Positions 20,936 through 31,940 are shown, numbered from the stretch's first letter. The stretch is 64,000 nt of DNA from Heterohyrax brucei (GCA_028571685.1 CM053142.1:197338796-197402795), one strand, 5' to 3'. Notes: generated by a model not told the origin, from the letters alone. Numbers and translations are program-made.

Positions 20936-22974
20936 TGGAAGAGAGGCCAGGACTCAGACCTGGGACTCTTTGTCTCGTCACCTCGTCTGCGAACCGTCTT
21001 CCAAAGGGACAGGCCACAGAGGTGCCGATGAAACCTTTCAAAAGAGTCTCATCTAAAATATACACCAGGAAAAATCTGGGCGCTTAACTTCGGGGGAGGA
21101 CGGGGCCAACAGCAGGGGCCACGGGCAAGCAAGGCCCCCTTTAGCTGCTTCCTCGGTAGAACCCACTCGCACACCGTGAGGTCAGGAACTCCACAAGTAC
21201 CGTCGCCTGGGCCCTGGCCACCACATCACTCTTCTTGTCACCTCCTCAGCCTCCAGCCCCTGGCTCCCGCAGCAGCAGGTCCCTTAGCAAGAGCTCTTTC
21301 AGGATCTCACTTCATTAGTGACTGAGAAAATCCAGCGCCCCCCTGCTAGAAATCTTTGTAGCTCTGTTCCCAGCTTCAAGAAATCAAGTTAATAGAATTG
21401 CTAACAGCACTTTGCAAAGGACACTTCCTCCCCCTCCCCTTTTGGGTTACAGTAATTGCTGTCTGAGCCTCAAAGGCTAAAAATCGTTTTTCATCTCATG
21501 CATGAAGAATTTCCATCTGATTGATGACAGGAAGGAACCTTCCCGTACTCACGGAGCCGCACTAATTTGCAAGCTAAGACAATATTAGCAAATTGCTAAT
21601 GGTCCATGAAACTGCAGGAGCAGCCTTAAGTGTTGTGCTAGCTGGGACTCTGGGGCGGCTTCCACAGCTCACCTGTATTCCCACCAGGGCAGCGGGCAGC
21701 GGAAGTTTCCCAGCCATCACCAAGAGAGATGCGGCTGCTGCGTTGCAGAAAGCCCCAGCGGCTCTGCAAGGCGGGCGCGTGAGCAGGCCCCGCTACCAGT
21801 TGCAGGGTGGCTGTACACGCAGCCGTCTGGACTGAGTCCTCCAGCAGAGGAAGAGCAGCCCAGGTCACTTGTCTTGCTTGTCACTCCAGCCACTGCCCGT
21901 ACAGTCAGGCCCATGTGCCTGGGTCAGCCAACGGACTCGACTCTGGAGGAGACACCACACCGCCAGCGAGATGAAGTCCCCATTGCAACCTGGCATGTAT
22001 TGGCTGGTTGGGCTGCGTCTCTGCCGTGGGGTAGCCCAGGTATGTCCAAAGCTGAGATGCTAAATGGACTTTCGTGGAATCAGGAGCACCGCCATCACTG
22101 TGCTGACAGGACATCCGAGACAACTGTCACGTGAGGACACAGGGGGCAGGAAGCTGACACAGGGCCATGCAACTTTAAAGATCCAATATTTAGGGCCTGT
22201 GGTGGCAGAATTTGGGCTAACAGGGGTCTACTCCTCCTGGATGGAAGGCCAAGAAAGCCGAGGTGCTCCTGATACACACGCGAAGGGTGGGCCTCGAAGC
22301 CACCCCTCTGAGGGACAGAAGTCAGCCACAAAATGAGAAACATCATATTGTCTCCTGTGTGTGATGCGTGCAGGAAGTGGCTAGACTAGGCCAATGGACA
22401 GAGACCCAGGTTTGTCACTGGTTTCTGAAGTGGGCAAGAGGGCTTGGACAGGAAAACGCAACGCTTCAGGGACACAGAGTTTCTGCTAAGGTGAGAGAAA
22501 GATTTGGGAGTAGATAAAGGGGGGCACTGGGACAACACTGGTCTACTGTGCCAGCGCCGTGGTCTTTGTGGACACACTCGGTTTTTGAAATGTGTTTTAT
22601 GAGACATGTTTTTAATGAAAAGTGCCATTTATAGAGGTCACCTCATTCCCAGAGACTACACTAACTATGGGCATTATCACATTGAAGCCTGGCCCAGACT
22701 GGTGACGTCGGCAGGACCACGTCCACCAGCAGGTGGAGAACTGGGTGCTTCCTGGCAGGGTCCAGCCGTGACACGCAAAGGGTCAGCACTGGACCCAGCC
22801 GAGGGGGTCTCAGCCCAGGGCCTGCAGAGCTGCTGCGTGCATTGAGGCTCTGTGTCTGCCTTCACAGAGCAGGCCTGGGCTCTTGTGCTGTCTGCGCAAG
22901 GCCAACTCATCTGGGCCTGCACAGAAAAACTGGTGACGCATACAGAAAGAAGGTTTTTGTACATTAAAAAAAAA
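20936..22974. other. Unassigned, single-copy-looking sequence
   Basis: About 2 kb in which I recognise no transposon, the longest such stretch between recent repeats. The 21.65-21.95 kb part is GC-rich with open frames on both strands that carry no domain. The 21.29-21.64 kb part looks like a candidate conserved non-coding block. No exon with convincing splice sites was found. Confidence 0.4.
21290..21640. promoter_or_regulatory. Candidate conserved non-coding element
   Basis: This block has an AT-rich texture with clustered homeodomain-type and TALE-type words: ttcattag, gtaattgc, gattgatgacagg, cactaatttgc and gcaaattgctaatgg. No transposon is recognisable within it and it lies in the longest unique-looking stretch. 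Enhancer status is inference only; the words are short and could occur by chance. Confidence 0.25.
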
Positions 22975-23112
22975 AAAGCCCAGGCAGAGAGAAGTAGTGA
23001 ACTGTTATCCTGTGGGGAGAGCAATTAGGGTGACATAACAACGTGTGTAGAAGTTTTTCTATGCAAGACTGCCTTCAATTATAAACTTTCACTAAAGCAC
23101 AATTTAAAAAAT
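22975..23112 (+). mobile_element. L1 3' terminus
   Basis: The text gaactgttatcctgtgggga, gagcaattagggtgacataa, gtgtgtagaagtttttctat and aactttcactaaagcacaat matches the L1 3' ends at 19.7 and 60.1 kb. A poly-A run just upstream at 22966-22976 may be the tail of an earlier insertion. Confidence 0.65.
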
Positions 23113-23464
23113 AGTTTTCTACTCTACCAGAACATCTGGCAGCCGTGGGGTCACAGTGCCACGCCTTCCCGCCGCAAACTTGCCAAGTTGTGGAGCCATC
23201 GTAGCGTGCAGTGCTGAGTCTGCTCACCAAGGACCGCTCAGCTGTCACACACCCACTTGCCACCACAAGCCTCGTCAGCCCCCCTCTGACCATGCCTTCA
23301 CCTACCTACCCCAGGTGACAGGCCTTCTCAGGTCCCCTCCAGCAGTGCAGTCACCTGCCCCTGGTGCACAGGTGTGAGCTTCGCCTCACTCTCGACTGCT
23401 ATGTGTCAGTGAACACAACACTGACGAGGAAAACGAGACTTCTGGGAATGATCCTGACACAGTC
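23113..23464. other. Unassigned sequence
   Basis: About 350 bp of C-rich sequence without a recognised element or coding signal. Confidence 0.35.
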
Positions 23465-23745
23465 AGCACGTGATGACATCATACCCAGTGACCACAGAGA
23501 CCCCCGTGTGTCAGAGTACAACTGTGCTCCGTAAGGTTTTCAGCGGCTGATTTTTTTAGAAGGAGATCACCAGGCCCTATTTCCTAGTCCGTTTTCACCC
23601 AGAAGCTCTGCTGAGACCCGTTCAGCCTCAGAGCAGCACACAAGCCCCACTCACAGGCTGGTGGCAGCTGTGCACAAGGCACACTGGCCAGGAATCAAAC
23701 CTGGGTTCCCTGCGTGGAAGGCGAGACTCCCACCACAGGCCCACC
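23465..23745 (-). mobile_element. Near-complete tRNA-Gly SINE
   Basis: The plus strand runs from the tail (cgtgtgtcagagtacaactg, ttcagcggctgattttttta, aggagatcaccaggccct) through the leader-like body (cttgtt-free agaagctctgctgagacccg) to the tRNA-Gly-like head, where the minus strand reads ggtgggagtctcgccttcc and tttgattcctggccagtg. Head, body and tail are all present. Confidence 0.75.
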
Positions 23746-23765
23746 TCTGCCTCCTTATTAGAAAC

Positions 23766-23905
23766 GAAACCAGATGGCCTCTGGTGTGTCAGAGCAGAAC
23801 AGTGCTCCATAGTGTTTGCAGTGGCAGATTTTTTGAAGTAGATAACCAGGTCTTTCTTCTGAGACACCTTTGTGTGGACTTAAACCACTCGTCTTTCATT
23901 TAGCA
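23766..23905 (-). mobile_element. AfroSINE fragment
   Basis: A second reverse-oriented SINE directly after the first: tgtgtcagagcagaacagtg, ctccatagtgtttgcagtgg, gaagtagataaccaggtctt and gagacacctttgtgtggact followed by a decayed head. Confidence 0.7.
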
Positions 23906-24639
23906 GCAAGAATGTCAACTCTTTCCACATCTGGGGACTCTTCTTAAATCATAAGGGAGGATAAAGTCATTCACGTTACGTCATACTGTTTTTATTAAAA
24001 AGCCTGATTACTGGATCACAGTTATTCTTCCAAAAAGCAACAGTAAGCAGGAATTAGTTTCAAGATCAATAGCCTCAAAAGGACAAGTAATTCAAATAAA
24101 AGCTTAATTCCACTGAGTAGAAATTTGAGTTCTTTTAGACAATGGCTGAGCTGTTCCACTTCGATGTACAAGAGCGTAATGTGAGCTCCTGACCCACAGT
24201 AATGCAGAGCAGGAGTCGCTGAAAATTACCCACCATGCTCTTCACTGAGAATCGGCATGTTGCTCACAGACCTGGGCTATGCACTGTCACCCCTTCTCAC
24301 CTCAGGCCCTGTCCCCAGCAATTCTTTCAGCAGGACTGGTTCTTCTCCTCCACTGGGTCATGGGTTCACTCTTCCATTTATACCCTCTGACTCCATCGAC
24401 CTCTTTGACTGACCAGGAAGGGTAGGGCTCAGGGACAACAACATTTACAGAAGAAAAGAGAAGGATTTTGTGAACACAGAGTTTGATGGTCGGTGGCACT
24501 ACACAGGTACGGACGGCAACAAAACTGTATCAAGCAGGATTCTACAGGTTCCAAAAAAATATCACTAACATGATTAAAGAAATTCTTGTAACACAAAGTT
24601 GATCCTTTTTCTGCAGGATGACTGGGTAGCTCCTTCCTT
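23906..24639. other. Unassigned sequence
   Basis: About 730 bp without a recognised repeat or gene. Local A/T-rich stretches lie near 23.97-24.12 kb. Confidence 0.35.
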
Positions 24640-25150
24640 AGTCTCTGTCTTGGTTCTCTAGAGGAGGAAAATGAATGCAGTGTATGTAAATATGGAAAGA
24701 GAGATTTATTTCATGGAAATGGCTCACATGGCTGCTGAGGCTGGCAAGTCCCAAACCCATGGGTCAGACATCAGGCCAAATCCTTCTCTTGATACATATA
24801 GTTGCAGGGGCTGACAAACACCAAATTAGTAGGTCAGGGAGAAGTCTGCTGACTCATGGTGTTGTGGGAACTGGTGAATCCCAAATCTTGCAGGTCACAT
24901 GGTAGGCTACCAGCTCATGTCCCAAGCACTGGAGGTCAGACGATGACAAGTTGGATGCAGGATCAAGAAAGAGTGAGCTTTGCCAGGATACTCATTTATA
25001 TTGGATACAGGCCACACCTCCAAGTAAAAAGCCCTTCCAACTGATTGGCTGTCCACATCCAATCACAAAATAACATCTTGCAACCCAACAAGATTCATGG
25101 CCCAGCTGATCTGACACAGTGTCTAAACCATCATAATCTCCAGATAAAGA
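24640..25150 (-). mobile_element. ERVL-type LTR
   Basis: The plus strand begins tgtcttggttctctagagga, has ggctcacatggctgctgagg, repeated caggtcag-type blocks, ggattggctgtccac-like text, and ends near gctgatctgacacagtgtct. The block order parallels the LTRs at 30.04 and 34.77 kb, and ERVL internal sequence follows. It is an old fossil, more diverged than the provirus at 30-35 kb. Confidence 0.65.
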
Positions 25151-25317
25151 CAACTATAAAGCCACACTTGTGCCTAACTTGATGCAACTAGGGTCACAGC
25201 AGAAAATTCACTAGCTCTGTTCACACCTCGTACTTTATAACAAGTAATGGAATAAGATATGGAAGAAAAAAAGATATTTGTTTTATGTATATGTATATAC
25301 GTACATTCATACATACA

Positions 25318-25826
25318 AGGTCTGACAAGTTTGTGAACTCATCCTATAAAAGGTGCTACATACCTCACCACTGAATATCACTACTGTCACTTTCAAAGTA
25401 CTTCCCTTGGGAAGCCATGCGCCAACATCAGCACCTAGACCCTCTTTCAAGGCAATTTTGGAACTCTTTTTCTGAAACGGCCATCAGAGCTGTCATCATA
25501 TTACCCTTGATGTCCTGAATGTTATCAAAATGTCTTCCTTTCAATATTTCCCTTATCTTTGGGTAAAAAAAAAAGTCACTGGGGGCCAGATCAGGTATGG
25601 TTATTTGTTTACTGCCTACAGGCTTCTTCCCAGACAACTGTACAATTAATTTCATGAATTTGCCACCGTGCCACAGTGCACAGAGTCCTTCCAGAAAGGG
25701 TTCCATGCACTGGCATCAGTGCATAGCTTCCCAAAGGGAATACTTTGAAGGTGACTGTAGTGATATTCAACAGCGACGTACTTAGTGCTTAAAACAACTA
25801 AATTCACGGACTTACTTGTCAGACCT
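25318..25826. mobile_element. Hairpin-shaped mariner remnant A
   Basis: Both ends carry the mariner terminal sequence aggtctgacaagt facing inward. The left arm (to about 25640, minus strand) encodes the transposase C-terminal region, with PDLAPSDFFF and a following KIREILKGRHFDNIQDIK recognisable in 25428-25706. The right arm (about 25683-25826, plus strand) is a second copy of the same 3' terminus. The arms are complementary over about 130 bp. The N-terminal transposase half is absent. Confidence 0.8.
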
Positions 25827-26446
25827 CATATCCCCCAGGTTTCTCTTTGCATATATTAGAAAAATCAAGCCAAGCCAGTCCTTGTAGTGTATTTCCTCCT
25901 GGGTCACAATTTGTACTTCAGCTACCTGGCTCTCTACGACTAAAGTCTAGTTAGATGTCTAGGAGCAAAAATGGAGAGTAAGAGTGGGCTGTGGGGGCGC
26001 TCAGACCTGTCTTGTAAGTCATCTGCCTCTGGCGGCGCCCCAGGCACCACTGCGGGCTGTGCCCCAGATGAGGATTCTTCAAACACTACTGCCTCATCAG
26101 CTGCACATGCAACGGACAGTGGTCTTACTGGGAAGGTTGCCTTAGAAGCCAAAGCCAGAGTCAGCTCTTCAGATGGGAGTAAGAAGATTGATTCTGTTGG
26201 CAGGAGTGACACAACAGAATCTAGGGGCTCAGTGTCCGCAACTTCCTGATTATTTGCCCACGTGTCCCCATTTTAAGTGTCAAGATCCCATTTCTTCCCA
26301 ATCAATGCTCTCACCTTAACTTCAGATCCCACACAAGGTCATAAATTCAATTGGTGTTTGATTCAACTGCTCTTAAAATAAGATGTTGTGTTTGGTTTTC
26401 TACAATATCAACTCTGTTGCTACAAGAAGTAAGGCTTCTTACAGGG

Positions 26447-26983
26447 TGTTTTAGTCAGCTAGGGCTGCTCTAACAGAAACACCACAGAGCAGATGGCTTT
26501 AACAAAGGAAGATTTATTCTTACACAGGCTGGTAGGCTACAAGTCCAAATTCAGGAAGTCTGCTCTGCAGGAAGCTTTTCCCCCTTGTCGGCTCTGGAGG
26601 AAAGTCCGGTATTGCATCAGTCTTTGTCCAGAGAGTGTCTTGGTGCAGGAACCTCAGGTCTGAAGGACGTGCTCTTCTCCCAGTACTGCTTGCTTGATTG
26701 TACGAGATTCCCAATTCTCAGCCTGCTTCTCTTTCCTTTTATGTCTTGCAGGATGAAAGGATTAAGGGTGGGACAAGCCATACTCCAGGGGAACTCCCTT
26801 TACAGTGGAGCAGGGAGGTGATTTTCTGATGGGATTTAGAGTCCCGCCCTAATCCTTTAACGTACAGCATGGCCAAGCCAGTAGGAAAACCACAAAAGGA
26901 AGGAGAGTCACAAGATACTGGGAATCATGGCCCAGCCACACAGCTACACCTATTTTGGGGGGGACACAAGTCAATCCATGACA
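26447..26983 (-). mobile_element. MaLR-like solo LTR inside ERVL gag
   Basis: The plus strand starts tgttttagtcagctagggct and ends caagtcaatccatgaca, about 537 bp. It is flanked by caggg on the left and cagga on the right, near-identical 5-bp duplications. The ERVL gag pieces resume on both sides, so this LTR is younger than the ERVL copy. Confidence 0.8.
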
Positions 26984-27210
26984 CAGGACACAAATGGCAA
27001 CTTTCATGTCTCACGTAGTCTACTGGAACTGAAACTTTGAAGACTTGAGCTCCTCCTTTTCTTTCACCAGTTTGTCTGGAGAAAGCAGGATTCATCAACC
27101 ATCTTCCTTACACTTGTCATCCTGAGAAAATTGTAGAAAGTATCAACTGTTCAGTCACTCTGTTCGTTACCAGTGCAGTGGGTCAATTACTGTTGTGGAT
27201 GGTCTTTCCA

Positions 27211-27989
27211 ACTGCAGTCTGAAAACTGCCACCTAGGTGACTGTGTGACAGGTTGATTGTGGCTTACCAAGGGGACTGGTCGGCTTTGCTTTAATAAGGA
27301 GCCAGCTGAAGAAGAAGAGCCCACTGACATGAACAAGGGTGAGACGCAGAGCAGAGCTTCGCAGGAGGTAGAACAGTGGGCTTCCCAGAAAGCTGAATGC
27401 CTTTGGTCAGAGACTTAGGACCAGGGAGCAGTCTAAGCCTGCCCATGAATTTGGAACTTGTCAGCAGCCACAACCGCATGAGCCATTTCCTTTATATGGC
27501 TTGTGAGACACTGCAAGGAATTAGGGAGTCCAAGGACAGGAGGGAGACTACTGAGGGGAGAGGGAGCAGTCAGTGCTGGAGACCATGAAGGGTAGTGGCA
27601 GCCTGGAGAAGCTGGACATTCGGGACGTGTTTATCTCCACCTCGTATGAACCAGCTTTGTGCTCACACTCATAAAAAAAAAAAGTATTTTTATCTGCCCT
27701 ATGGTGGGGCTTACACGATACACAAATAATAATAATGGAGGCAGAGGGAGCCGCATGTCCAAGATTTATTCTATGGAGAGTGAAGAAACGCAGAGAAAAA
27801 CACTGACATCACTTGGATGTATCTGTGCACGGTCCTGTTTACTGTACCTAGATGACTTTTCCAATTTAGTCAAAATAAAGGAAAAACAGGGAAACTGATA
27901 AGCTTAGTACAAGGACCTCATACCAACCAAATTACTTCTAAAATAAAATATAGAATTCAGCAGGAAATAATACATAAATGATATTTTAA
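27211..27989. other. Unassigned sequence
   Basis: About 780 bp without an assigned repeat. A poly-A run at 27672-27683 and the A-rich text at 27.85-27.96 kb hint at degraded retroposons. No coding signal. Confidence 0.35.
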
Positions 27990-28690
27990 ATGTAGTCAAA
28001 CACAGGCTTACCATGTGATCCAGGGATCATAATCCTAGGAGGTCACCCAAGTGACTGAAAGGCGTGAGCCACACAATGACCTGCGCAAATATTGATACCT
28101 GCTTTATTTGCAATTGTCAACAGTTGGGAAGCAAGCAAGACGTCCTCCAGGGGAGGAAAGGACGAGCATTCTGTGCTACATCCACACAACAGACAGCAAG
28201 GAAGCCAGTAGTCATCAAAACACATGCAAGGACCTGAAATGCATACTGCTCAGTGGAAGAAGCCAGGCGGATAAAGGTACGTATTGTCTGATTCCAGATC
28301 CATGACATCCTGGAAAAGGAAAAACTAGAGGTAGTAGAAAGATTGATGGTCACCTGGGGGCTCAGGGGAGGGGAGAGGGATGAAGAGCTGGAATCTGGGG
28401 CATTGTTAGAGGCACGAAACTGCTCTGTACGGCACTGCCGTGGTGACACATGACGTTAGGTATTTGCCAAAATCCACAGGACTTCACAATACAAAGAGGG
28501 TGCCCTCATGTAAACTGTGGACTTAAATTAATCCTAATGTATCTGTATTGGTCCATCAATTACAACAAGTGTGTCACACCCGCAAACAAAAGATGCTAGT
28601 GAGAGAGAAGTGAGTTCAGGTGGGAGGGGCTATACGAGAACTCTTAGTACTATCTGCTCAGTATTTCTGTAAACGTAAAAGAGCTCCAAA
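27990..28690 (+). mobile_element. Old L1 ORF2 end and 3' UTR
   Basis: The order ttaccatgtgatccagggat, gtgaaaggcgtgag-type text, ttgcaattgtcaacagttgg, tacatccacacaacagacag, atgctgctcagtggaagaag-type text, attgtctgattccagatcca, then tcacctgggggctcagggga and ctgtggacttaaattaatcc is the classical distal L1 plan. It is an older subfamily than the L1 at 35.6 kb. Confidence 0.7.
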
Positions 28691-28734
28691 CACAAAGCAT
28701 TTTTTAAATTAACCACATATTTTCAATATAACTC

Positions 28735-28754
28735 CCTTTAATTAGATATATACA

Positions 28755-28785
<31 letters not shown>

Positions 28786-28786
28786 A
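28735..28786. repeat. (TA)n microsatellite
   Basis: An atatatacatatatatatat run directly before the tail end of a reverse-oriented SINE. Confidence 0.85.
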
Positions 28787-28945
28787 AACTCAAAAATACA
28801 CTCCCGTCAAATCCATTCCAACTCATAGTGACCCCACAGGACAGAGTAGAACTGCTTCATAGCCTTTCCAAACAGCACCCAGATGATGTGAACTGCCAAC
28901 TTCGTGGTTAGCAGATGTAGCAGTTAGCCACTACACCACCAGGGT
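28787..28945 (-). mobile_element. AfroSINE, near complete
   Basis: From tail to head on the plus strand: ccattccaactcatagtgac, cccacaggacagagtagaac, gatgtgaactgccaacttcg, tggttagcagatgtagcagt, ccactacaccaccagggttt. Flanked by (TA)n on both sides. Confidence 0.85.
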
Positions 28946-28975
28946 TTTATATATATTATAGATATATATATAAAA

Positions 28976-29122
28976 ATCGCTGTCTTCAAGTAGGGTCCAC
29001 TCATAGCAACCCTAGAGGACAGAGTAGAACTGCCCCATAGAGTCTCCAAGGAGTGCCTGGTGGATTTGAACTGCTGACCTTTCAGTTAGCAGCCGTAGCA
29101 CTTAACCCTCGAGGGTTTCCAT
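28976..29122 (-). mobile_element. AfroSINE, near complete
   Basis: Second copy in the same orientation: gtccactcatagcaacccta, gaggacagagtagaactgcc, ggatttgaactgctgacctt, tcagttagcagccgtagcac, ttaaccctcgagggtttcc. A 30-bp TA-rich run separates it from the first, suggesting insertion into the AT-rich tail of an earlier copy. Confidence 0.85.
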
Positions 29123-29857
29123 ATATGTTCCCCTTTAATTCAGTATTAGCCTCACACTTCTTCCATCTGCTCCAGGTGTTGTATGCTGACCCTTGAGTTA
29201 CTAAAAGGGAGAAACAAAAGGGCCTGAAAGATGGACAAACTAGTTTTTGCAGACGGATGTAAGGAAGAGTTCCTTAAGGTCCCTGAAGAACGAAGGAGGC
29301 ATAGGTTTTCAGAGAGCAGGTGACTGAGTTCCTTTGGCTGGTTTTGCCTCCTACAAATGTGAGACTGTGCAGTATGCTTACGTTACTAGAAGGGTCATTA
29401 CAACCCCAAGAATATACAGATGGCTTCCTTGCCATGACTTCCATGCCCCCCTCAAGCAAGAGCGAGTACTCAGAACTCAAGCCCCTCCGCCTGCCACTCA
29501 CACCCCCTGTGGCTCCCCAAAGCACCACGGGAACATCAACTGCCTCTCTCCATGGACAAAGCCTGGTATGCTGGGCCTTTGCCTCTGGTTGTCCTCTAAC
29601 TCTTCACTGCCTAGTCTTCTCTATAGCCTTCCCTCTTTGTATTTTACCCTCTTGCCCTTCACACCTCAGTGGGGTCCCATGGCCCCAGGTCTTCTTCCCC
29701 ATATACTCACTCTCTTCTGGGGTCTCTGCCATGTGGTTGTGGTTGCTGTCAGTAGCCATCAAGCTGATTCTGAAGCATGGGGAAGCCATGCACAGCAGAA
29801 GGAAACCTGATGTTTGTTCCCAGTCAGTGTGCTGAGTGCCCCCAGCCCACTGCTGTT
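29123..29857. other. Unassigned, low-stop-density sequence
   Basis: About 735 bp that is C/T-rich in its second half. Two overlapping plus-strand open frames (29320-29835 and 29334-29810) and a minus-strand frame coexist, which points to composition rather than coding. No domain, signal or splice evidence. Confidence 0.4.
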
Positions 29858-30037
29858 GTTGAATGTCCTCAGGTTGGCTCTGACTCACAGTGACCCCGTG
29901 CACAATGGAACCGAACACATCCTGGTCAGGGGCCACCCTAACCATCACTGCCGTATTTGAACCCACGGCTGCAGCGACTGTGTCTATCCATCTGTTTGAG
30001 AGTCTTCCCCTTTTTCACTAACTCTGTTATTACCAAG
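29858..30037 (-). mobile_element. RTE LINE 3' end (host of ERVL)
   Basis: The text ttgttgaatgtcctcaggtt, ggctctgactcacagtgacc, tgcagcgactgtgtctatcc and gagagtcttcccctttttca is the RTE 3' terminus in reverse. It stops at ttattaccaag, where the ERVL 3' LTR begins; RTE resumes at about 35324. Confidence 0.8.
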
Positions 30038-30574
30038 TGTCTTAGGCTAGGTTTTCCACAGAAGCAAAACCAGTAAGACGTGTATGTACAAAGAAAGATT
30101 TATATATATAGAAAATACAAGGAAAGATAGATAGATACACATAGATATGGGAAACAGCTCACACAGTTGCAGAAGCTGAACACCCCAAGTCCTGGCACAA
30201 GCCTCACGTGGCCACGGGAGCTGGTGAAACCAAGGTCAGCAGGTCAGAGACCAGAGTTCCAGATCACCAGTTGTGTAGGTGGTCTGCAGATTCCAAGCTG
30301 GCGGCAAGACAGAGCTGCAGAGGCTGGCAAACCCAGGATCGGCAGGTGAGGGAACAGGACTCTCACAGGCTGTAAGGGTTGATGAATCCAACAGCTGCTA
30401 GTTCAAGTCCAAGAACCTGACGCAGAAAAGAGCAGGAGCTGACTATGTGAGCAGTAGGTGGTGGAAGGTGGAGAGAAGAGAGGTGAGGGGCGGGCAGCCA
30501 CCACAGACCCCGCTCTGCCACTTGATACAGCAGCCAAACATGGAGTAGCCAAGCTGACGTAACTCTGTCAGCCA
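30038..30574 (-). repeat. 3' LTR of ERVL
   Basis: It reads tgtcttaggctaggttttcc at its left edge and ends near actctgtcagcca. It contains a gata-type microsatellite, caggtcag repeats and the atgaatccaacagctgctag block shared with the 5' LTR. The right edge is less certain than the left. Confidence 0.75.
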
Positions 30575-30985
30575 AAGTCCATCCCTTGTCAACTTGGCAT
30601 CTGCACACGTCTCACCTTACCATCCATAGTCTCTGAAGGAATATAGTTACAAAGTCATACTTACGTCTAACTAACTAACGCTTGTACAACTGAAAATGCA
30701 TTGTTAGCCCATTTACATCTTATGTTTCATAAGTAAACAAAAATATCCGATACACACGTACCACGTACCATGCAAGAATACTCATAACACTTACAGTCCT
30801 CATTTCTATAACTGGTAATGTGGTGGTAGCTGATATTTAGAACTACCTTCTTCTATAACCCATTCTGTATTCCCTTTGCCCTCAGCAAGCACCTCAGCTA
30901 GTCGTGATTCCTTGCCTGGTAAGGTGACCCAAACCTTCATTCCTGAAGAGTCTGAACTATCAGCAGTCATTTTGGAATTGGGCTG
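30575..30985 (-). other. ERVL sequence between dUTPase and 3' LTR
   Basis: About 410 bp of internal, apparently non-coding ERVL sequence. It parallels the piece right of the older LTR at 25.15-25.31 kb (compare acaaagtcatacttacgtct with ataaagccacacttgtgcct). No envelope gene is recognisable. Confidence 0.55.
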
Positions 30986-31453
30986 CTATAGTTTTCCATT
31001 GACCTTAATCACATGACATGGTAGTACTAGGAGGCGTCCTAAGGGATCTCCTGCATTCCAAATGTACTCTTCTTTACCTCCGTTATGTAATGTCAATCCA
31101 ATTTCATCTTCATAGTTGGGATCAATCACACCAGCCAGTATTGTAACTCCCTTCTTTGTCTGTTGATCCAGAGGCGCAAGGAGCCCAAAATGGCCTGGTG
31201 GCAATTTTAGCTTCCAGTTCAGTGGAATCATTGCTGTGTCTCCAGGTGGCAGCATTCCTCTCTTCACAACTAAGACATTTAACCCTGCAGAGCATAAGGT
31301 CATGAGGACAGGAAGCAAAAATATTACAAGTGGGTCACTAGGAGTAACAGTGAGTGGCACCCCTCCCATTTCCATTCCTTGATTCCTGGACCCATGAATC
31401 CTGGCTATAGGAATAACAGCAACGTATATTGGATGCTGGTTTAGAACATACAC
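30986..31453 (-). pseudogene. pol: ERVL dUTPase domain, fossil
   Basis: An open stretch of 155 residues with dUTPase landmarks in order: SAGLNVLV near 55-62, PPGDTAMIPLNW near 69-80, GHFGLLAPLDQ near 87-97, AGVIDPNYEDEIGL near 107-120 and GDPLGRLLVLP near 135-145. In living relatives dUTPase hydrolyses dUTP to dUMP and limits uracil in viral DNA. Its place downstream of integrase is an ERVL signature. It is part of a broken element, so no function is claimed. Confidence 0.8.
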
Positions 31454-31545
31454 AGCCTCCTAGAGAACATTTCCCCAACCCTGCAAGGTATTGTCACCCA
31501 GCTGGTGGTGTAACTGTGTCTTCAAGAGACCATTCTATCGCTCTG

Positions 31546-31940
31546 TCAAGCCAGCTGCTTCAGGATTATGGGGAACATGGTAAGACCACTGAATTCCATG
31601 AGCATGGGCCCACTGCCGCACTTCACTTGCTGTGAAGTGGGTCCCTTGATCAGAGGCAATGCTGTGTGGGATTCCATGATGGTGGATGAGGCATTCTGTA
31701 AGTCCACAGATGGTAGTTTTGATAGAAGCATGTCATGCTAGGAAGGCAAATCTATATCCAGAGTAAGTATCTATTCCAGTAAGGACAAAATGCTTTCCTT
31801 CCATGATACAAGCAGTCCAACGTAATCAAGTTGCCACCAGGTTGCCAGCTGATCACCTCGAGGAATAGTGCCCTACTGGGGACTCACTGTTAGTCTCTGC
31901 TGTTGGCAGCTTGGGCACTCAGTAGTGCTATAGCCAAGTC
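31546..31940 (-). pseudogene. pol: ERVL integrase region, fossil
   Basis: Between reverse transcriptase and dUTPase the minus strand yields integrase-like peptides, for example a SQQVKCGSGPMLMEFSGLTM stretch typical of the retroviral integrase core. In related viruses integrase joins viral DNA to the chromosome. The region is fragmentary. Confidence 0.6.

Larger units (their letters stand above)
25151..27210 (-). mobile_element. ERVL internal remnant (gag side), twice interrupted
   Basis: The pieces 25835-26446 and about 26984-27210 match the gag region of the ERVL at 33.8-34.7 kb in order: caggtttctctttgcatata, tcctcctgggtcacaatttg, gaatctaggggctcagtgtc, cccatttcttcccaatcaat and ctttcaccagtttgtctgg. 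A mariner hairpin and a MaLR-like LTR sit inside. It is a broken fossil with many breaks and most of the internal region absent. Confidence 0.7.

Noticed and set aside
25971-26249. 92-residue plus-strand serine-rich frame
   Set aside because: It is the antisense shadow of the ERVL gag remnant on the minus strand.
29320-29835. 171-residue plus-strand frame (and 158-residue frame in another phase) as a possible exon
   Set aside because: Two long frames overlap in different phases plus one on the other strand, the mark of stop-poor composition. No domain or convincing splice sites.
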